Both the position numbers and the translations under genes were made by a program. 64,000 bases of DNA from Haemonchus contortus. Its lineage: Eukaryota; Nematoda; Chromadorea; Rhabditida; Trichostrongylidae. The stretch is taken from the NCBI GenBank assembly GCA_000469685.2, contig LS997567.1, forward strand, positions 42,714,775 through 42,778,774, in the 5' to 3' direction. Below are positions 1-11,212 of this stretch, piece after piece. How positions within the stretch are numbered: the stretch's first letter is position 1; each line of letters begins with the position of its first letter. The notes below the pieces were generated by a model, which was not told the origin of the DNA, ran no database searches, and was given only the letters and a program-made list of their open reading frames with translations.

Positions 1-804
1 GCTTATGAGCGTTGAAATCTGAAGGGCAACTTTCTTGCATCCTCTATTCTCACTCAATACCAAAATTTCCTTTGGAGCCTTCTCGGTATCGCTCAGATTT
101 CGCGGTTTTCATGACGGATTTCTGAACACTTCTGTAAGAAACTCATGAGTTCGAGATTGATATTAACAATTACTTTTACCGGGACTCTCAGAAATTGAAT
201 CCAGACCTCAAGTAAGCGTTCAGTTTTGTGGAGCCCTCTTTTGAAACGCGCCTTGATCATTATTATAGGCATGATTCTATTGCTAGTTCCTTTGTTCCTG
301 TATTTCTCACCTGCTGCTGCATTCTGCTACACTCCTTCGCGCGGCGTCTCTCTCGCGTCGACGCGACAATTTTGTTCCTACCACCACACCCTCCTTTGAG
401 TTTTCAAGATTATAGCTCAACAACAAAAAAAGGACAATAACAGTCACTTTATGAGACAAATTTCTAGTTCCCGATGTCAAATCGGCAAATAACAAAGTAG
501 TTGAATTGATATTTGGTATGTGATGGGTGGGAAATGAAACTAGGTTTATCTGTGGAAAAGGGAAACAAAACTTTCCCTGAATTCTGGGTTCATGCTGATT
601 GGTGCTTGTTTGTAATCGACCAATCACAGGCTACTCTAGCATGGGCAGTGTTTCTCTACTGCAATTGCGATTATTACTGAAGATGATTCCAAAGAGAAGG
701 GTCGCCAAATAGTTGTATCCTACTTCTCAAACTCCAGCATTTCCCGTCGAAACGATAACTCCTTTTCACTTTATCACGAATTCATCCCGATTGATTGCTT
801 ACAG
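1..804. other. Region upstream of the UGT start codon
   Basis: Contains repeat R3 copy 1 and otherwise non-coding sequence. Short ORFs on both strands have no splice context. Any UGT promoter would lie here or, if the message is trans-spliced, further upstream. Confidence 0.5.
225..400. repeat. Dispersed repeat family R3, copy 1
   Basis: Shares ggcatgattctattgctagt, cctttgttcctgtatttctc, cacctgctgctgcattctgc and cgcgacaatt with 55600-55815, and more weakly with 22695-22920. The 70-aa ORF across it is a product of the repeat, not a gene. It lies upstream of the UGT start. Confidence 0.7.
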
Positions 805-805
805 A
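793..805 (+). promoter_or_regulatory. Probable spliced-leader trans-splice acceptor at the UGT start codon
   Basis: The sequence gattgcttacag ends exactly one base before the ATG at 805, which opens a good signal peptide. No upstream coding exon joins it. In nematodes an acceptor right at the first ATG usually marks SL trans-splicing, here leaving essentially no gene-specific 5' UTR. A cis-spliced upstream non-coding exon is the alternative. Confidence 0.5.
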
Positions 806-3800
806 TGCACGTGTCGTCAGTTTTGGTTTTCACACTGGTCCTCAATGTTTACGGCATTCAAGTCAGAATTAGAGACCAGTATTCTAACGATAAAAGTACA
901 AGTTCACGTCCAGCTGTTGTGATCCGTACTGGCACAGTCACTGTCAACAATCCGAAGTTGCCTTCAACCATCTCAGGTACTAATCAGACGGTTATTCTCG
1001 ATTTTACGACCAGCTGAAACATGCTTTATGCTAAATAAGCCATATCCTTGATCAAAAAAGGCAAGAGTTGATAAGTATAGGAACCTAGAAAGTATAGGAT
1101 AGAAGTCAAAGCTTTGAAATGCGCAGAAGGTTAGTCTGCCACTTTGTGCCGAATGAAGTTAAATATTTGAAATACCAAGTGCCCGTATGAAACTTTCACA
1201 GGTACCAGTTTTCCAATAATTAGATAAGAGCTTCAGAGCTAAGTTGCTCCTCAACGCAGCTGTTCTCCTGACGTAGAATACGTGGGAAATATAGCTGTTG
1301 GAGCGAAGATATCACGATGAATTTTCTTTTTTAGCTCGAACGATTCCAGCGGAAAAGCAGCCAAACCTTTTGAGAGTGCTGATCATCGGAAGTAAACAAG
1401 ATGTCCTGACTACAACAATTCTGAGGAAAATCGCAAGCATTCTCGGTGATGCCGGCCACCGAGTGGTGAGTGGAACTTGTTCATGTTACCAAAGCCGAAT
1501 GACAGAATTGGGCTATCACCAGAAGGGCTTCAAGACGGCTAACCAGTGGGTTCACTATTTTGGCGCATAGCGCTTCCACTTTGTCCACCCCAATTAAATG
1601 ATGCTATTCTATCTCGCTGCTTTCATAGTCCGCTGTCCAGCTCGCGAGCGCGCGAGCGAGCGAGCGACCGGGGGCGGCGTTTGCTCCCTGTTTACAACTG
1701 AATATTGGTCCCCCGGCCGGCTCGCGCGCTCGCTCGTGGACTATGAAAGCAGCCGGTCAGTGTATCTATGTACATTATTTTCTACAGTGAACAGTCGTTT
1801 GAACCACTACTTCAGTCCCTGTATTCCCATTATCGATGATTGAGGTCCACCATTTCAAATTTTCGATTTCGATTCCCTCAGCAAGGAAGAATATCAAAAG
1901 AAGTCCCCAAGTAAACTACTAGTCTCTCAGAGCACAAGATAGACCATCTTTTTTGAGGAGGTACTTCAGAGAGGTCGAAACTGAATCCGCACAAATGAGG
2001 CTCAAGCTACGGCATTCCTCACCGCAACCCAAATATTCGCGAATGTAGGAAGCCAAAAGGGAAACCGACCAGTTTTTGACCCAAAGACCAAACGAGACGA
2101 AGACCGAACGTCGCCCAACTACTTTTCATGGTATTATCCCATCAGAACTCCAGAAAAACTTTGTAACTCTTTTAAGGAATTTCCGCAATCGATTAATCCT
2201 ACTTCTAGACTCTATTTTCGCCGTTCACCGCTTCTACGACAAGAGCCCCGTCCGGGCAGTTTACCTCAAAGGTAACGAGCTATCGATAAGCAACTCAAAA
2301 AACATGTGATTAAAAATTTCATTAATTAATCGGCTCAAAAATCCAGAATTCCAGAATATCGACTACGCGGTGAAAAGCGAAGCCATAGTCAATGCGTGGG
2401 ACCAGTTCAGTGTGCTGGAACGTATACGAACTGTAAGAAGGACATCCCGCGACATGATGACTTTTTGTGAAAGTAAGACTAATTTTTAGCAAGTATTTCT
2501 GTACAAAAAAATTTCATTACTGTTTGACTGTAACTTGGGAAAGTAAGGCGGAGGTGGTGTAGTGCCAAGTAGCGCACTATCCTCACGCATCGTCACAGGT
2601 TCGAGTCCTGGACCTATATTCACCTAAGCCAACGGAGCCTCCCATCCCTCCGGGGCTGATTGTTATAAGACACGTCTGGGAGATAAAAACACTGACTTGT
2701 ATTAGGTTGAGTCATAAGTCCTCGGACAAATTGGCAACGACAATATTTATCTTACAATTTTTAAACGACAATAGCGAATCATTTGAAATATGCCCCATTG
2801 GCATCGATGGTCTTCTGCCAATGCTTGGGCAGATCGTAGATGTCCTTGCTTTAGAACGCTGGGAGCTGGCCCTTGGAGAAGTGCACCAGTGCCATTTTGA
2901 TGTCGTCGCGGGTTTGAAAGTCCTGACCATCCAGATGACGTTGAAGATGGGGAAAAAGGTGGTAATACGAGGGATCCAGATCTGAGGAACATGGTTGGCG
3001 TGGTAAAGTTGTCCTGCCAAAATTCGTCAGTTCAGTTTTGGTCGTTCTTGCAATGTGAGGGCGAGTGTTGTCGTGCTGAAAGTAAACTTTGTGCTGCTGT
3101 GGACGTGTAGCTTCGGGATTCGCCTTCAAATTCCTCAGTTGCGTAATGTAGACGTGTGCGGTCACTGTGCATCCTTCGTCTAGCAGCTCCCATTATTCGA
3201 CACGGAGAGCGCCCCACCAGAATCAGAGCACAACCTCCTTGGCGTGTACGTTGGGTTTGGGGGAGTCTTCTGCATGCGCACCTTTGTCAATCCATTGAGC
3301 ACGCCGGTGAACGTCAGAGTAGAGGTTCGACTTCGCACCCCTGGTGACTAGGTACTCGAGCCACGTGTGGTGCCCTTGAGCGTGAGGAGAGAAAGTGCCA
3401 CGTCGTCGCGGCGGTCTATGTCATACTACTTCAAAGCATGAAGCATCTATGGACCGAGCTTTCGCACCTTGTCGATTGACTTCAGTTTACGAAGAACTGT
3501 GGAATGACTCCCCAAGGGTGACTGCCAGTTCACGAGTAGTTTGATACGGATCGGCCCCCACCTGGCTTCGCAGCACTTTCAAATCCAACGTCATTGAGTG
3601 TCCTGGACGGTCTTCATTTTCGACGGAATAGTCGCCCGATGCGAAATTCTAGTGTCACTTGTAAATTGTACACCTCCTGCTTGTAAACGTCCTTCATGCC
3701 TCTATCGATTGCCGCGGGTTCATGGCCAGATAAAAAAATAAATATGATGGTGTTGCGGATGTGGAGTTGCGACGGCTTGAAATCATTAAGCACAGTTGCT

Positions 3801-6800
3801 GTTAAGGGAACAGTTAGGTGCCTTTTCCAGTATGCATTTGAAAGAGCTTTCCATACTCTATCTAACAATGTTCATTTTCGTCACCTCTTTCCCGAGTTAT
3901 GATCGCTAGAAGTCATCACTATCACATTGTCCGAGGACTTATGACTCAACCTAATACATTAGCTGGCCATCGCAAGTCATTGTGTAGGCCACATACGCAC
4001 TGATTACGCCGCTACGATTCTGTATGGAAATTGAACGCGTGGGCGCATCCCTCTTACGGGTCGATTAACGCCCCAAGACTTCATCCTTCATCCTAATTTG
4101 GTAAGCTAGAAATTCATGATATTCGCAAGTACATTCAAACGCTCAAGCCTTGAATGTGTAGTCAAAAAAGGGACTGTGGACTCGACGTCATACGCTCACA
4201 TGAATACAGTCAGGAGGTAACATTGCGGGCGGCATCGGAATTAGGGTGCCTACAAAAAAAAAGCACAGAGTGCGATAACCCTTTACCTGATTGTCCTGTT
4301 TAGACTCGTCGCAGCGTTTTCTGCCCCATACCGGAGAATATCCAAGCGCGCGTTCTTCGAAACCCGTCCCCCTCGCGCGGCGCGCACCCCACTGAGGTCT
4401 CGCGGTGACATTACAGTACCACCAAGTGTCAGTGGAGCGAATGATTAGCTTTTGTCCCTTCTCTTTGAGCTGGCTGCCGTGGACCGAGCGCTAGTCATAT
4501 GCCCCACTGACAACTGCGACGTCCGCCAAGTATCGCGGGCGGACCCGCCACATGCGGCGGCTGCGGCGTGACCTAGTTTGAGGAACGCGCGCAACGAAGC
4601 GAACCCGCCCCATACCCAACCATATATTATGTTCCGTAGATATTCGGAAATACAGTTGCGCTCCCTCACAAAGAGAAAAAAAGCATTACAGAAGTTTTTG
4701 GTCGTATGGATGTGATCGATTGGATGCGAAATGAGAAATTCGACATTGCAATCACAAATGGCGCCACGTGCTTTCAACCACTACTCCGTATGGCAGGCAT
4801 AAGGAAGTCAGTTATTTTGAAATATGTTACTTATTTCTTTCAGTAATTTTCGTTGGGAGGATGAAGCCTTTAAGGGTTGATCAATCCCGTCCGAGAGACG
4901 CGCCGCGCATTCAACTTCCATTCAGAATTGTAGTGGCGTATTCAATACGTATGTGGTCCATACATTGATTCGCGGTGGCCAGCCGATGTATGGGTCAGTG
5001 CTTTTATTCTCCCAGACAGGTCTGGTACAAATTGACCGACGCCGAAGGGATGGAAGTCTGGATGAACCCCAGAACCAAGTCACAACTATCAATTGGATGT
5101 CGTGGGAGCGGTACTTCTCCCCGTATTCCCAAGGCAAGCGGCAGTGATTCCGCGGCAGCTACCCATAACCTCCCTTTTTGGATTTGAACCATCCCCTTTA
5201 TAGCGCACGACTACGCGCAATCGGGTGCGACGAGCGCGACGCGATTTTCGGGGAGAAGTATCCACATCCGATGTCACACACACTCAGAGTAGATCTGAAT
5301 TTATTCTAGCAGCACCTCCTCTGCTCATACGCTCATACAACTTCCCTTACGATTCTTTTGACTACTGTTTAGAGATACCTAGTTGCAGATCGATCATCCT
5401 CACCACAAGTGAACCTTCTCCGTGGATAATGAAAACAATGGGTTTCTCGTATAATGGTAACATTTTTGAGATTCACAAAGTTCCTTTACGGCTTCAAAAC
5501 ACATTATTTTCAGAAAGCCCAACCGTCAATGCACTGCCTTACTTTCGACGGTACATATTAAATTCATTTTTTGGAAGTGGTGTCATAGATTTTCCGAAAA
5601 CTTTTTGAAAACTTCTAGGGCCAAAACGGTGCTGTCGAGTTACATTGAAGAAATGCTTCTTGAATACGATTTGATTCATCCATTGGATCATATGGGACAA
5701 CGTATGGTTGGAGAGCGTTTCACCCCATTCCAGGTATCCCACAGTTTTCATGAACATTTTTCTTAACATAAGACATAAGGGTCCTTTCTTCATTGGACCT
5801 AGTTTTGCTGTAAGAGTTATGTGGATATATTGGTAGGATGTAGTACCTACTAATTATATGGCCCCTTAGTCTGGAAGTTCATTTTTCGGAAACGCAGTTT
5901 CTGGAAGAGCAGGGCAAATGTCAACTGGAGGGGAGCGACCCGGGGGACGGAACATTCGTGCGATTCAGACAACGCGCGACAAATTACCCCGCGGAATTCG
6001 TGGCGATTCTAACGATTCTGACGCCTATTATTGGGGGAAAAACTTTAAGTAGAGTAGATCAGTAGGATCAGATGACCATACCCAACTAATCTACTTCAGG
6101 TTTGTGCCCCAATAATAAGCACCAGGGTCATTTGGATGGCCACGAACTTCGCCGCACAATTTGCCGCGCGCGGTCCGAATCGCACGAGTGTACCCACACC
6201 TGAGCGACCCACCAAAAAGGAGAGCGTAGGGGTGTCGAATCCGCTCAAAAGCTTACCTTTGTTACTGCTTCCAAACTGTCACGTTTTCAGGATGCTGTCG
6301 CACAAACTTCATTCCTCCTAGTCAATGGTGATGAACTCTTGGATTTCCCTCGACCACTTACTCTGCAATGGGTCTATATTGGTGGACTGCATGTGAAACA
6401 GCCTTTGAAACTTAGTCAGGTTCGATCGTATTGAGTAACACCTTCAATAACGTCGTTTACTTCGCGTTTTTTCACGTGCACTTATCGAAAGATATTCAAC
6501 CATTCCATATACATCTACATTGAACACCATTTTTAAAAAAAATTTAAACAGTACCCCGTACTGAATCACGGTCCCTCCTGAAGTTCTGGTCATTAGACTG
6601 TCGGACAAATCGTGTCGTTTTTTATCAGGTTTTGACACCACAATTCCATCTCTGTATATTTTTCGAGCCATACTTTCTCCTTCTAGGCTCAAGGTTTAAA
6701 CATACTGAGAGATCACCTTTTTCGATTCTTTTATCTGCAAGACTAGTCAGTAAAACCCAAATGACTACCCGGTGAGGAAAGCCCAACGGTTAGGCATTTG

Positions 6801-9800
6801 GGTTTCGCCAACGCAAGCTCCGCCCCATAAAACGAGTCTTCTGCAGCACGGCTCAACACGAGGGTGTCTGAAGAACTTTTTTCAGAAAATATGTTTCAGC
6901 AAAAGTCAAAAGATGAACTCACCTACTACGATCTAATTTTTCGTTACAACGACACTTCCAGCAATGGTCTACCCTACTATCAATGAGAGCCCGGAATGTG
7001 CTTGTAGTATTTGGCGGTGCTTCACCAGGATGTAGCCAGGAAACGACTGTTCTCTTACGTGAGTAATTCTCAAATTTAGGAAGTTTGGAGGACCCTTGGC
7101 ATTTCAGGAATTTTTCCCTCTTCTCCCAAAAAAGGTGGTTTTCCGTGGGAATGAGATTATGCGCAGCACATTAATATGACTTCATATATACCCAAGACTG
7201 TCTAAAATCAAAAGCTTAAAGGCTCGGCTCAGACCGGGCACCACTCAACCTCGCTCTGCTGGCACTCGCGTCGCTAACCGCTCAGGTTTGCCAGGGAGCG
7301 TGCTACCAACGGTTCTTTTCCCTTTTGTTGATCATTTACACAAAATATATTTGGAGAGAAGGCATTAACAGACTGAAATTCAAATATCCCCTTTTCCAGA
7401 AGCGTTTTTGGAAATCCCTGACACCACTTTCATATGGCGCAATGCCAGTGGACCAGCTCTGAATCAATCGAACGTTGTTTTCGTGAGCCAAGTATCGGAA
7501 AGTGACCTTCTGTGTGGGTTCTTTTTGAGAACAATGTAACTTCTAAAATAATAATTTCCAATTTACAGCTGATCCCCGAGTCACAGCTATTGTCACAGAT
7601 GGAAGGACTGATTCACTATATGACATCGTTACTGGAGGAAAACCAGTGAGTAATATGAATTGTGACTTATATACATCGAAATCACGGATAGCCTCAGGCT
7701 TGGAACTTTTTAAATAAATCATAACTTCAAGTTAGAGAAGCTGAACCAGTTGCAAAGTCATCAGCTGAGAAGCAACAGGTACTTTACCTTGTCCCATGCC
7801 ACCAGGGAGGGCGGGGAAAGGCTGTTTGAAGCCGATTACCCGAGTCTAACCTCTGTCCAATCCTCATTGCCACTTCTTCTTTTTTAATTTGACGTTTAAG
7901 GGATAAAAAGAGCTGCACCGATTACTGAAATAGCATATTTAACTGTATTCACAAAACAGTTCAGCTATAAGTAACCACCGAAAGTCTCTCGAGCTAGTTT
8001 GCACAAGATAAGGTTGCTGAAGGAAAAGAAAGCCCATTTCAATATGTACTGTTGGAAATAAAAAATAGTAGTCAAAAGCAGCGAATTGACAATGGTTGAG
8101 AGCGGACGAATGCGGCGATCCTTCTCGAACCACCCGCGGTGACATGATTGACTGATGGAGATCAGACCTGACAATAATTACCACTTTCCAACAGGGAAGG
8201 CTTCTAAAAGAGGGTTTTCCGAGTTCAGTGGTCCTCCCATCTGGAGAATTAGTTGGATTGGAGTATGAAACCGAAAAAACCTCGTATAAATATGGTTGAA
8301 ATGGCAGTCAGTATGTCAAGAACAATCCAAGTCGATAAAAGTGATAAACAACAACAGATATTGATTCGTACAAAGGTGAAGTAATGTGGTGTAATCATGG
8401 CGCTTATTTTGTTCATATCTAAAGAGACATCAGCAATGAGATATACTTGAGCGAAGCTTAGACAGCAAAAAATACACCTATGTTGTGTATTTAAGTATAA
8501 GTATGAAAGACCTCACGAATGAACTAGTAATTACTGATATACAGATATGTTTTGCATGACCCGATGTTTATGTGAGAGGGCGCAGACAACGAGTCAAAGC
8601 TGAGTCACCCTGCTGCGCTTCCCGCGCAAAGACCTTTTGGAACTGCAGACTTTATTTTGCGCCTCTGCAAACTCGCTCAAAACAAAGGGCAACAGACTTA
8701 GTAAACATCGGAGATCTGGAAAAATTCGGTTTATCTAATTTTAAGGTGATATGTATTCCGTCAAACTTTGAGCAACAAGGGAATTGCGATCGTCTACATG
8801 AGCGAGGAATTGCAATTGTGAAAGGATGTGACTCGTTGTCATCGAAAAACGTCAAAGAGATGATAAAGCAATGCACTACATCTGAGTAAGCTATTTTTTC
8901 ATTAGTAAAAAGTAGTTAGCCCTACTCGTCGTCATTTTTGCAACTTTCTCGGTCAGGTTTAGGGTCGTTGCAGCGCCTTTTGCTGTCTCGATTGTAAGGA
9001 GTTCAGAAAAAAAATTTTACAGTGTGTAAGGGACAGTTGAACAGTACTAGACAGTCCACATCCGGCATCGTTCCCACTGCAAGTCATTGTATAGGCCACA
9101 TACTCATTCGATACGCCACTACGATTCTGAATGGAAGTCGAGTGCGGGGCGCATCCTTCAGATGGGATTGATTAACGCCATAAACTTTGCTCTTTGATCT
9201 TTTATCAGCTGTTACGAGTGCTGGGAACTCCTACTCGTTCGAACTCTTCAGGCAGTCCAAAAGAAAAACCTTTCATTGGCCCAACCGATGAACCGTTACT
9301 TGAGTTTCTGAGTCTTACAAGTCTTACGAAGAAATTACTACACTGGCTAAGCATGAGAATTCAATTGGACTTTGTTTGAAAGTAGCTATTTAAGCCGAAA
9401 ATCTTTATGAAGAAGGCAAAGTACATTGCTATTACTTCACATTCATTAAACTAAATTTGTAGTCAACTAAAAAATTAATTCCAGAATACGTGACTTATCA
9501 AAAGCATTCTCCGAAGCACTCAAATCAAAACTGGCATCAAGGAATGAGAAGCTTATACGTACTGTGGAATATGCGGCTAAATATGGTGTGACGCCCAGAC
9601 CACGCTCCAGTGTATCGAGTGGAAGCCTCACAAACATCTACCACCTCGATATTTTTATCCCATTATTGTTGATCTCAATTGCACTGACTATTTTAATGGT
9701 GTGGTTACTATGTACTCTCGCGGACGTGTTTTTGAAGAGAAGGCCACATGAAGTAGATGATGGCAAAAAACGAAAACTCTCAGATCCAGCGGAATCTCAG

Positions 9801-9878
9801 GAGCCCCAGAGAACTATCGTGACCCCAGTAAACCCAGCCGAAACACCCGAACAGCCGCCATCTGAGGGAATAAGCTAG
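805..9878 (+). CDS. UDP-glucuronosyltransferase family protein, divergent, probable pseudoenzyme
   Basis: UGTs move glucuronic acid or glucose from UDP-sugar to small lipophilic molecules in the ER lumen. Exons by splice signal and phase: 805-976, 1335-1465, 2049-2130, 2209-2271, 2347-2421, 4692-4787, 5310-5456, 5514-5550, 5619-5733, 6291-6419, 6962-7058, 7400-7513, 7569-7645, 8746-8885, 9485-9878 (1869 nt, about 622 aa; family usually about 530). Residues 1-17 form a signal peptide. Family landmarks are NGDELLDFPRPL, WVYIGGL, a QWSTLLSMRARNVLVVFGG stretch, FLEIPDTTFIW, SDPRVTAIVTDGRTDS and a C-terminal VEYAAKYG followed by a membrane segment (about 547-570) and a charged tail of about 50 aa. 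The usual THGG is TDGR and the N-terminal catalytic His region (GSKQDVLTTT) has no His. A cag acceptor abuts the ATG, suggesting SL trans-splicing. Family and C-terminal half are firm; exons 2049-2421, 4692-4787 and the start of 5310 are less sure. Confidence 0.8.
1615..1754. mobile_element. GC-rich foldback MITE, copy 1 (UGT intron)
   Basis: The right end reads GACTATGAAAGCAGCC and the left end CGCTGCTTTCATAGTC, so the ends are inverted repeats, followed inward by GCGAGCGAGC-type GC-rich arms. The centre holds gtttacaac and ttggtc, shared with the copy at 12459. No matching target duplication is visible (tct on the left, ggt on the right), so the left border may be eroded. It lies in the second UGT intron. 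Confidence 0.7.
2702..3954 (-). mobile_element. mariner (Tc1/mariner) element with exact terminal inverted repeats
   Basis: The element is 1253 bp. Both ends carry the same inverted repeat, beginning TTAGGTTGAGTCATAAGTCC and continuing to about 28 bp, flanked by TA on each side (2700-2701 and 3955-3956). The length is normal for mariner. The transposase reads on the minus strand and belongs to the DD34D class. The element lies inside the SINE described separately. Confidence 0.93.
2740..3870 (-). pseudogene. mariner transposase, broken
   Basis: On the minus strand the C-terminal half (about 2851-3165) is recognisable: GCTVTAHVYITQL, then HDNTRPHIA, then SSDLDPSYYHLF. The N-terminal helix-turn-helix half is in another frame around 3614-3868 (LHIRNTIIF). 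Between them are several stops and frame changes, including one just before WELLDEGCT. In mariners the third catalytic Asp lies 35 residues after the HDN Asp, in DYHLF; here that residue is Tyr (SYYHLF). The gene therefore could not make an active enzyme even if the frame were whole. Confidence 0.88.
4325..4615. repeat. Dispersed GC-rich repeat family R2, copy 1
   Basis: About 290 bp sharing long blocks with 10072-10360, including gtcagtggagcgaatgatt, ctttgagctg, cccactgacaactgcga and ggctgcggcgtgacc. Both copies have gcgcgcaacga near the right end and a related inverted motif on the left, so it may be an old foldback. It lies in the UGT intron upstream of exon 4692. The 110-aa minus ORF here is a product of the repeat. 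Confidence 0.75.
4865..5225 (-). mobile_element. tRNA-derived SINE, reverse copy
   Basis: Read on the minus strand, the body matches the other copies: tail near gggattgatcaacc, then ctacaattctgaatgg, ccacatacg, cactgacc and ccagacctgtctggg. The head end holds GGTTCAAATCC, a good box B. Internal sequence between about 5060 and 5150 differs from the other copies. It lies in the UGT intron before exon 5310. Confidence 0.7.
5945..6215. mobile_element. Foldback element family R1, copy 1 (UGT intron)
   Basis: Two arms of about 110-130 bp are inverted: the left has cgcgcgacaaattaccccgcg and cgcctattattggggg, the right has ccccaataataagc and cgccgcacaatttgccgcgcg. The centre reads ttaagtagagtag...ctaatctacttcagg. 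The copy at 54110-54400 has the same arms and centre. No transposase is present, so it is non-autonomous. Confidence 0.78.
9055..9205 (+). mobile_element. SINE, 5'-truncated copy
   Basis: Only the 3' half of the tRNA-derived SINE is present: tgcaagtcattgtataggcc, ctacgattctgaatggaag and gggattgattaacgcc. The tRNA-like head is missing. It lies in the last UGT intron. Confidence 0.8.
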
Positions 9879-10021
9879 TCGTAATCAGCGTACATATGCT
9901 CATGACAAATTCTTCTGCCATTGTTGTTATCAATTTATTGTAACTGTAGTAAAATGGAGTTTTGAAGATTGTGCCTAACCCTTGATGGTATTCCTTCCAC
10001 AAGTCTTGACTAATCGTCAGC

Positions 10022-10027
10022 AATAAA
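10022..10027 (+). terminator. Candidate poly(A) signal of the UGT gene
   Basis: A canonical AATAAA lies about 145 bases downstream of the UGT stop codon at 9876-9878, before the GC-rich repeat that starts near 10070. Position and hexamer fit a nematode 3' UTR end; there is no other support. Confidence 0.45.
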
Positions 10028-10071
10028 CTACTAATGTTACCATTATGAACAGAGCGCATCAATTCTCAAGG

Positions 10072-10360
10072 GGGGAACGTTCGTTGCGCGCGTCCGTCGG
10101 AAGTAGGTCGCGCCGCTCACTTCGCGCGCGGCGCACAATACGGAGATCTCGAAATGAAACCACAGTACCGCCGAGAGTCAGTGGAGCGAATGATTTGCAT
10201 TTGTCCATGTTATCTTCTCTTTGAGCTGACTGCCATGAACCAAGCGCAAATCGTATTTCCCACTGACAACTGCGAAGGTATCGCGGGCTGACCCGCCGCA
10301 TGCGACGGCTGCGGCGTGACCAAGTTTCGAGGTGCGCGCGCAACGAGGCGCACCCATCCC
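10072..10360. repeat. Dispersed GC-rich repeat family R2, copy 2
   Basis: Same orientation as the copy at 4325-4615, sharing cagtggagcgaatgatt, cttctctttgagctg, cccactgacaactgcga and ggctgcggcgtgacc. The left border starts with gaacgttcgttgcgcgcg and the right has gcgcgcgcaacgaggcgc, a weak inverted pair. It lies just past the UGT poly(A) signal. Confidence 0.75.
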
Positions 10361-11212
10361 TAAAGGTATAGAAATTGCGTAAAACGATCAATTCTTGTTT
10401 TGTTCCCTTTTGTAGTTGTAAGCAATAAACGTTCTCCCATTAAATCGATGACTTCGTACAAGGTCAATGATCGTCCACAGAAAATACATGCAACATCTTT
10501 CTACCAGTAACTGGTAACGAAACATATCGTAAAAATAAATTAACCGCACCACAAATAAAAGCCCATGGCACCTGCTGGACGGTCTTGTGCGGGAGCGCTC
10601 CCGTTCCACGTTAGTCGATCCGTGGCCACGCCCCCAAATTTTCTAAAAATTTTGGGAATCAAGAATTTGCTTCGAGAAAGCTGTAGATTTGTTATCGAAA
10701 CTTTATTTGATTCGGAATCATTTACGACAAATGCACTTCACATTCGTAGGTTACTTGAAGAACTTATCGTACCCAAACGATAGCCCTTTTAAGTAGAGAC
10801 ACGTACAAAACCAAACTTTGGTACTTCTTTTGCACATTTAAACAAACTCTCTTCGGCAAAAAAACATGTTAGATAATAGAGTACATGACATTTCTATATT
10901 TGCCATTCATTAAATGGTACAGTACATAATACAGTATAACTGATCGTACAACGAAATGAGTCGAAATCAAGTACATTACTCTCAGTTTTTGAAAAATTAT
11001 CGAATATTGAATAAATATTCTTATGGATAAACTTGAACACTGGGTGCAATTCAGGAATCACAGATGTAAGCTATGACTCCTTAACCCGTACAAGATGAAA
11101 CACAGCTGATATCTCTGAAGTAGTTAGCTAACTAGTCAGATTCGAGAAATTCATAGTAATGTACAACCTGATCTTCTTTTGATCTTCAACGATACTAATG
11201 TCTCACCAGAAT

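Larger units (their letters stand above)
2547..4098 (+). mobile_element. tRNA-derived SINE, full length, split by a mariner insertion
   Basis: The head (2547-2700) carries a pol III box B (GGTTCGAGTCC) in a tRNA-like context with gtagtg upstream. The body resumes at 3955 with agctggccatcgcaagtc and runs through ctacgattctg to the tail ccccaagacttcatcc. Joined across the insertion it matches the uninterrupted copy at 28735-29040 base for base around the break (cactgacttgtacat). It lies in a UGT intron. Confidence 0.85.

Noticed and set aside
2550..2640. Possible tRNA gene (box B GGTTCGAGTCC)
   Set aside because: It continues into a SINE body with repeated copies and lacks a closing acceptor stem; the same holds for 24012-24096 and 28745-28800.
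4445..4777. 110-aa minus ORF
   Set aside because: It lies in repeat R2 and opposite a UGT exon; the related R2 copy at 10072 shows a different frame pattern.
5225..5608. 127-aa + ORF taken as one exon
   Set aside because: Splice signals and phase break it into UGT exons 5310-5456 and 5514-5550; the remainder is intron.
6894..6961. Extension of the UGT exon upstream to the acceptor at 6895
   Set aside because: That frame hits a stop in the next block, while starting at 6962 after cacttccag keeps phase with 6419 and restores the family motif QWSTLLSMRARN.
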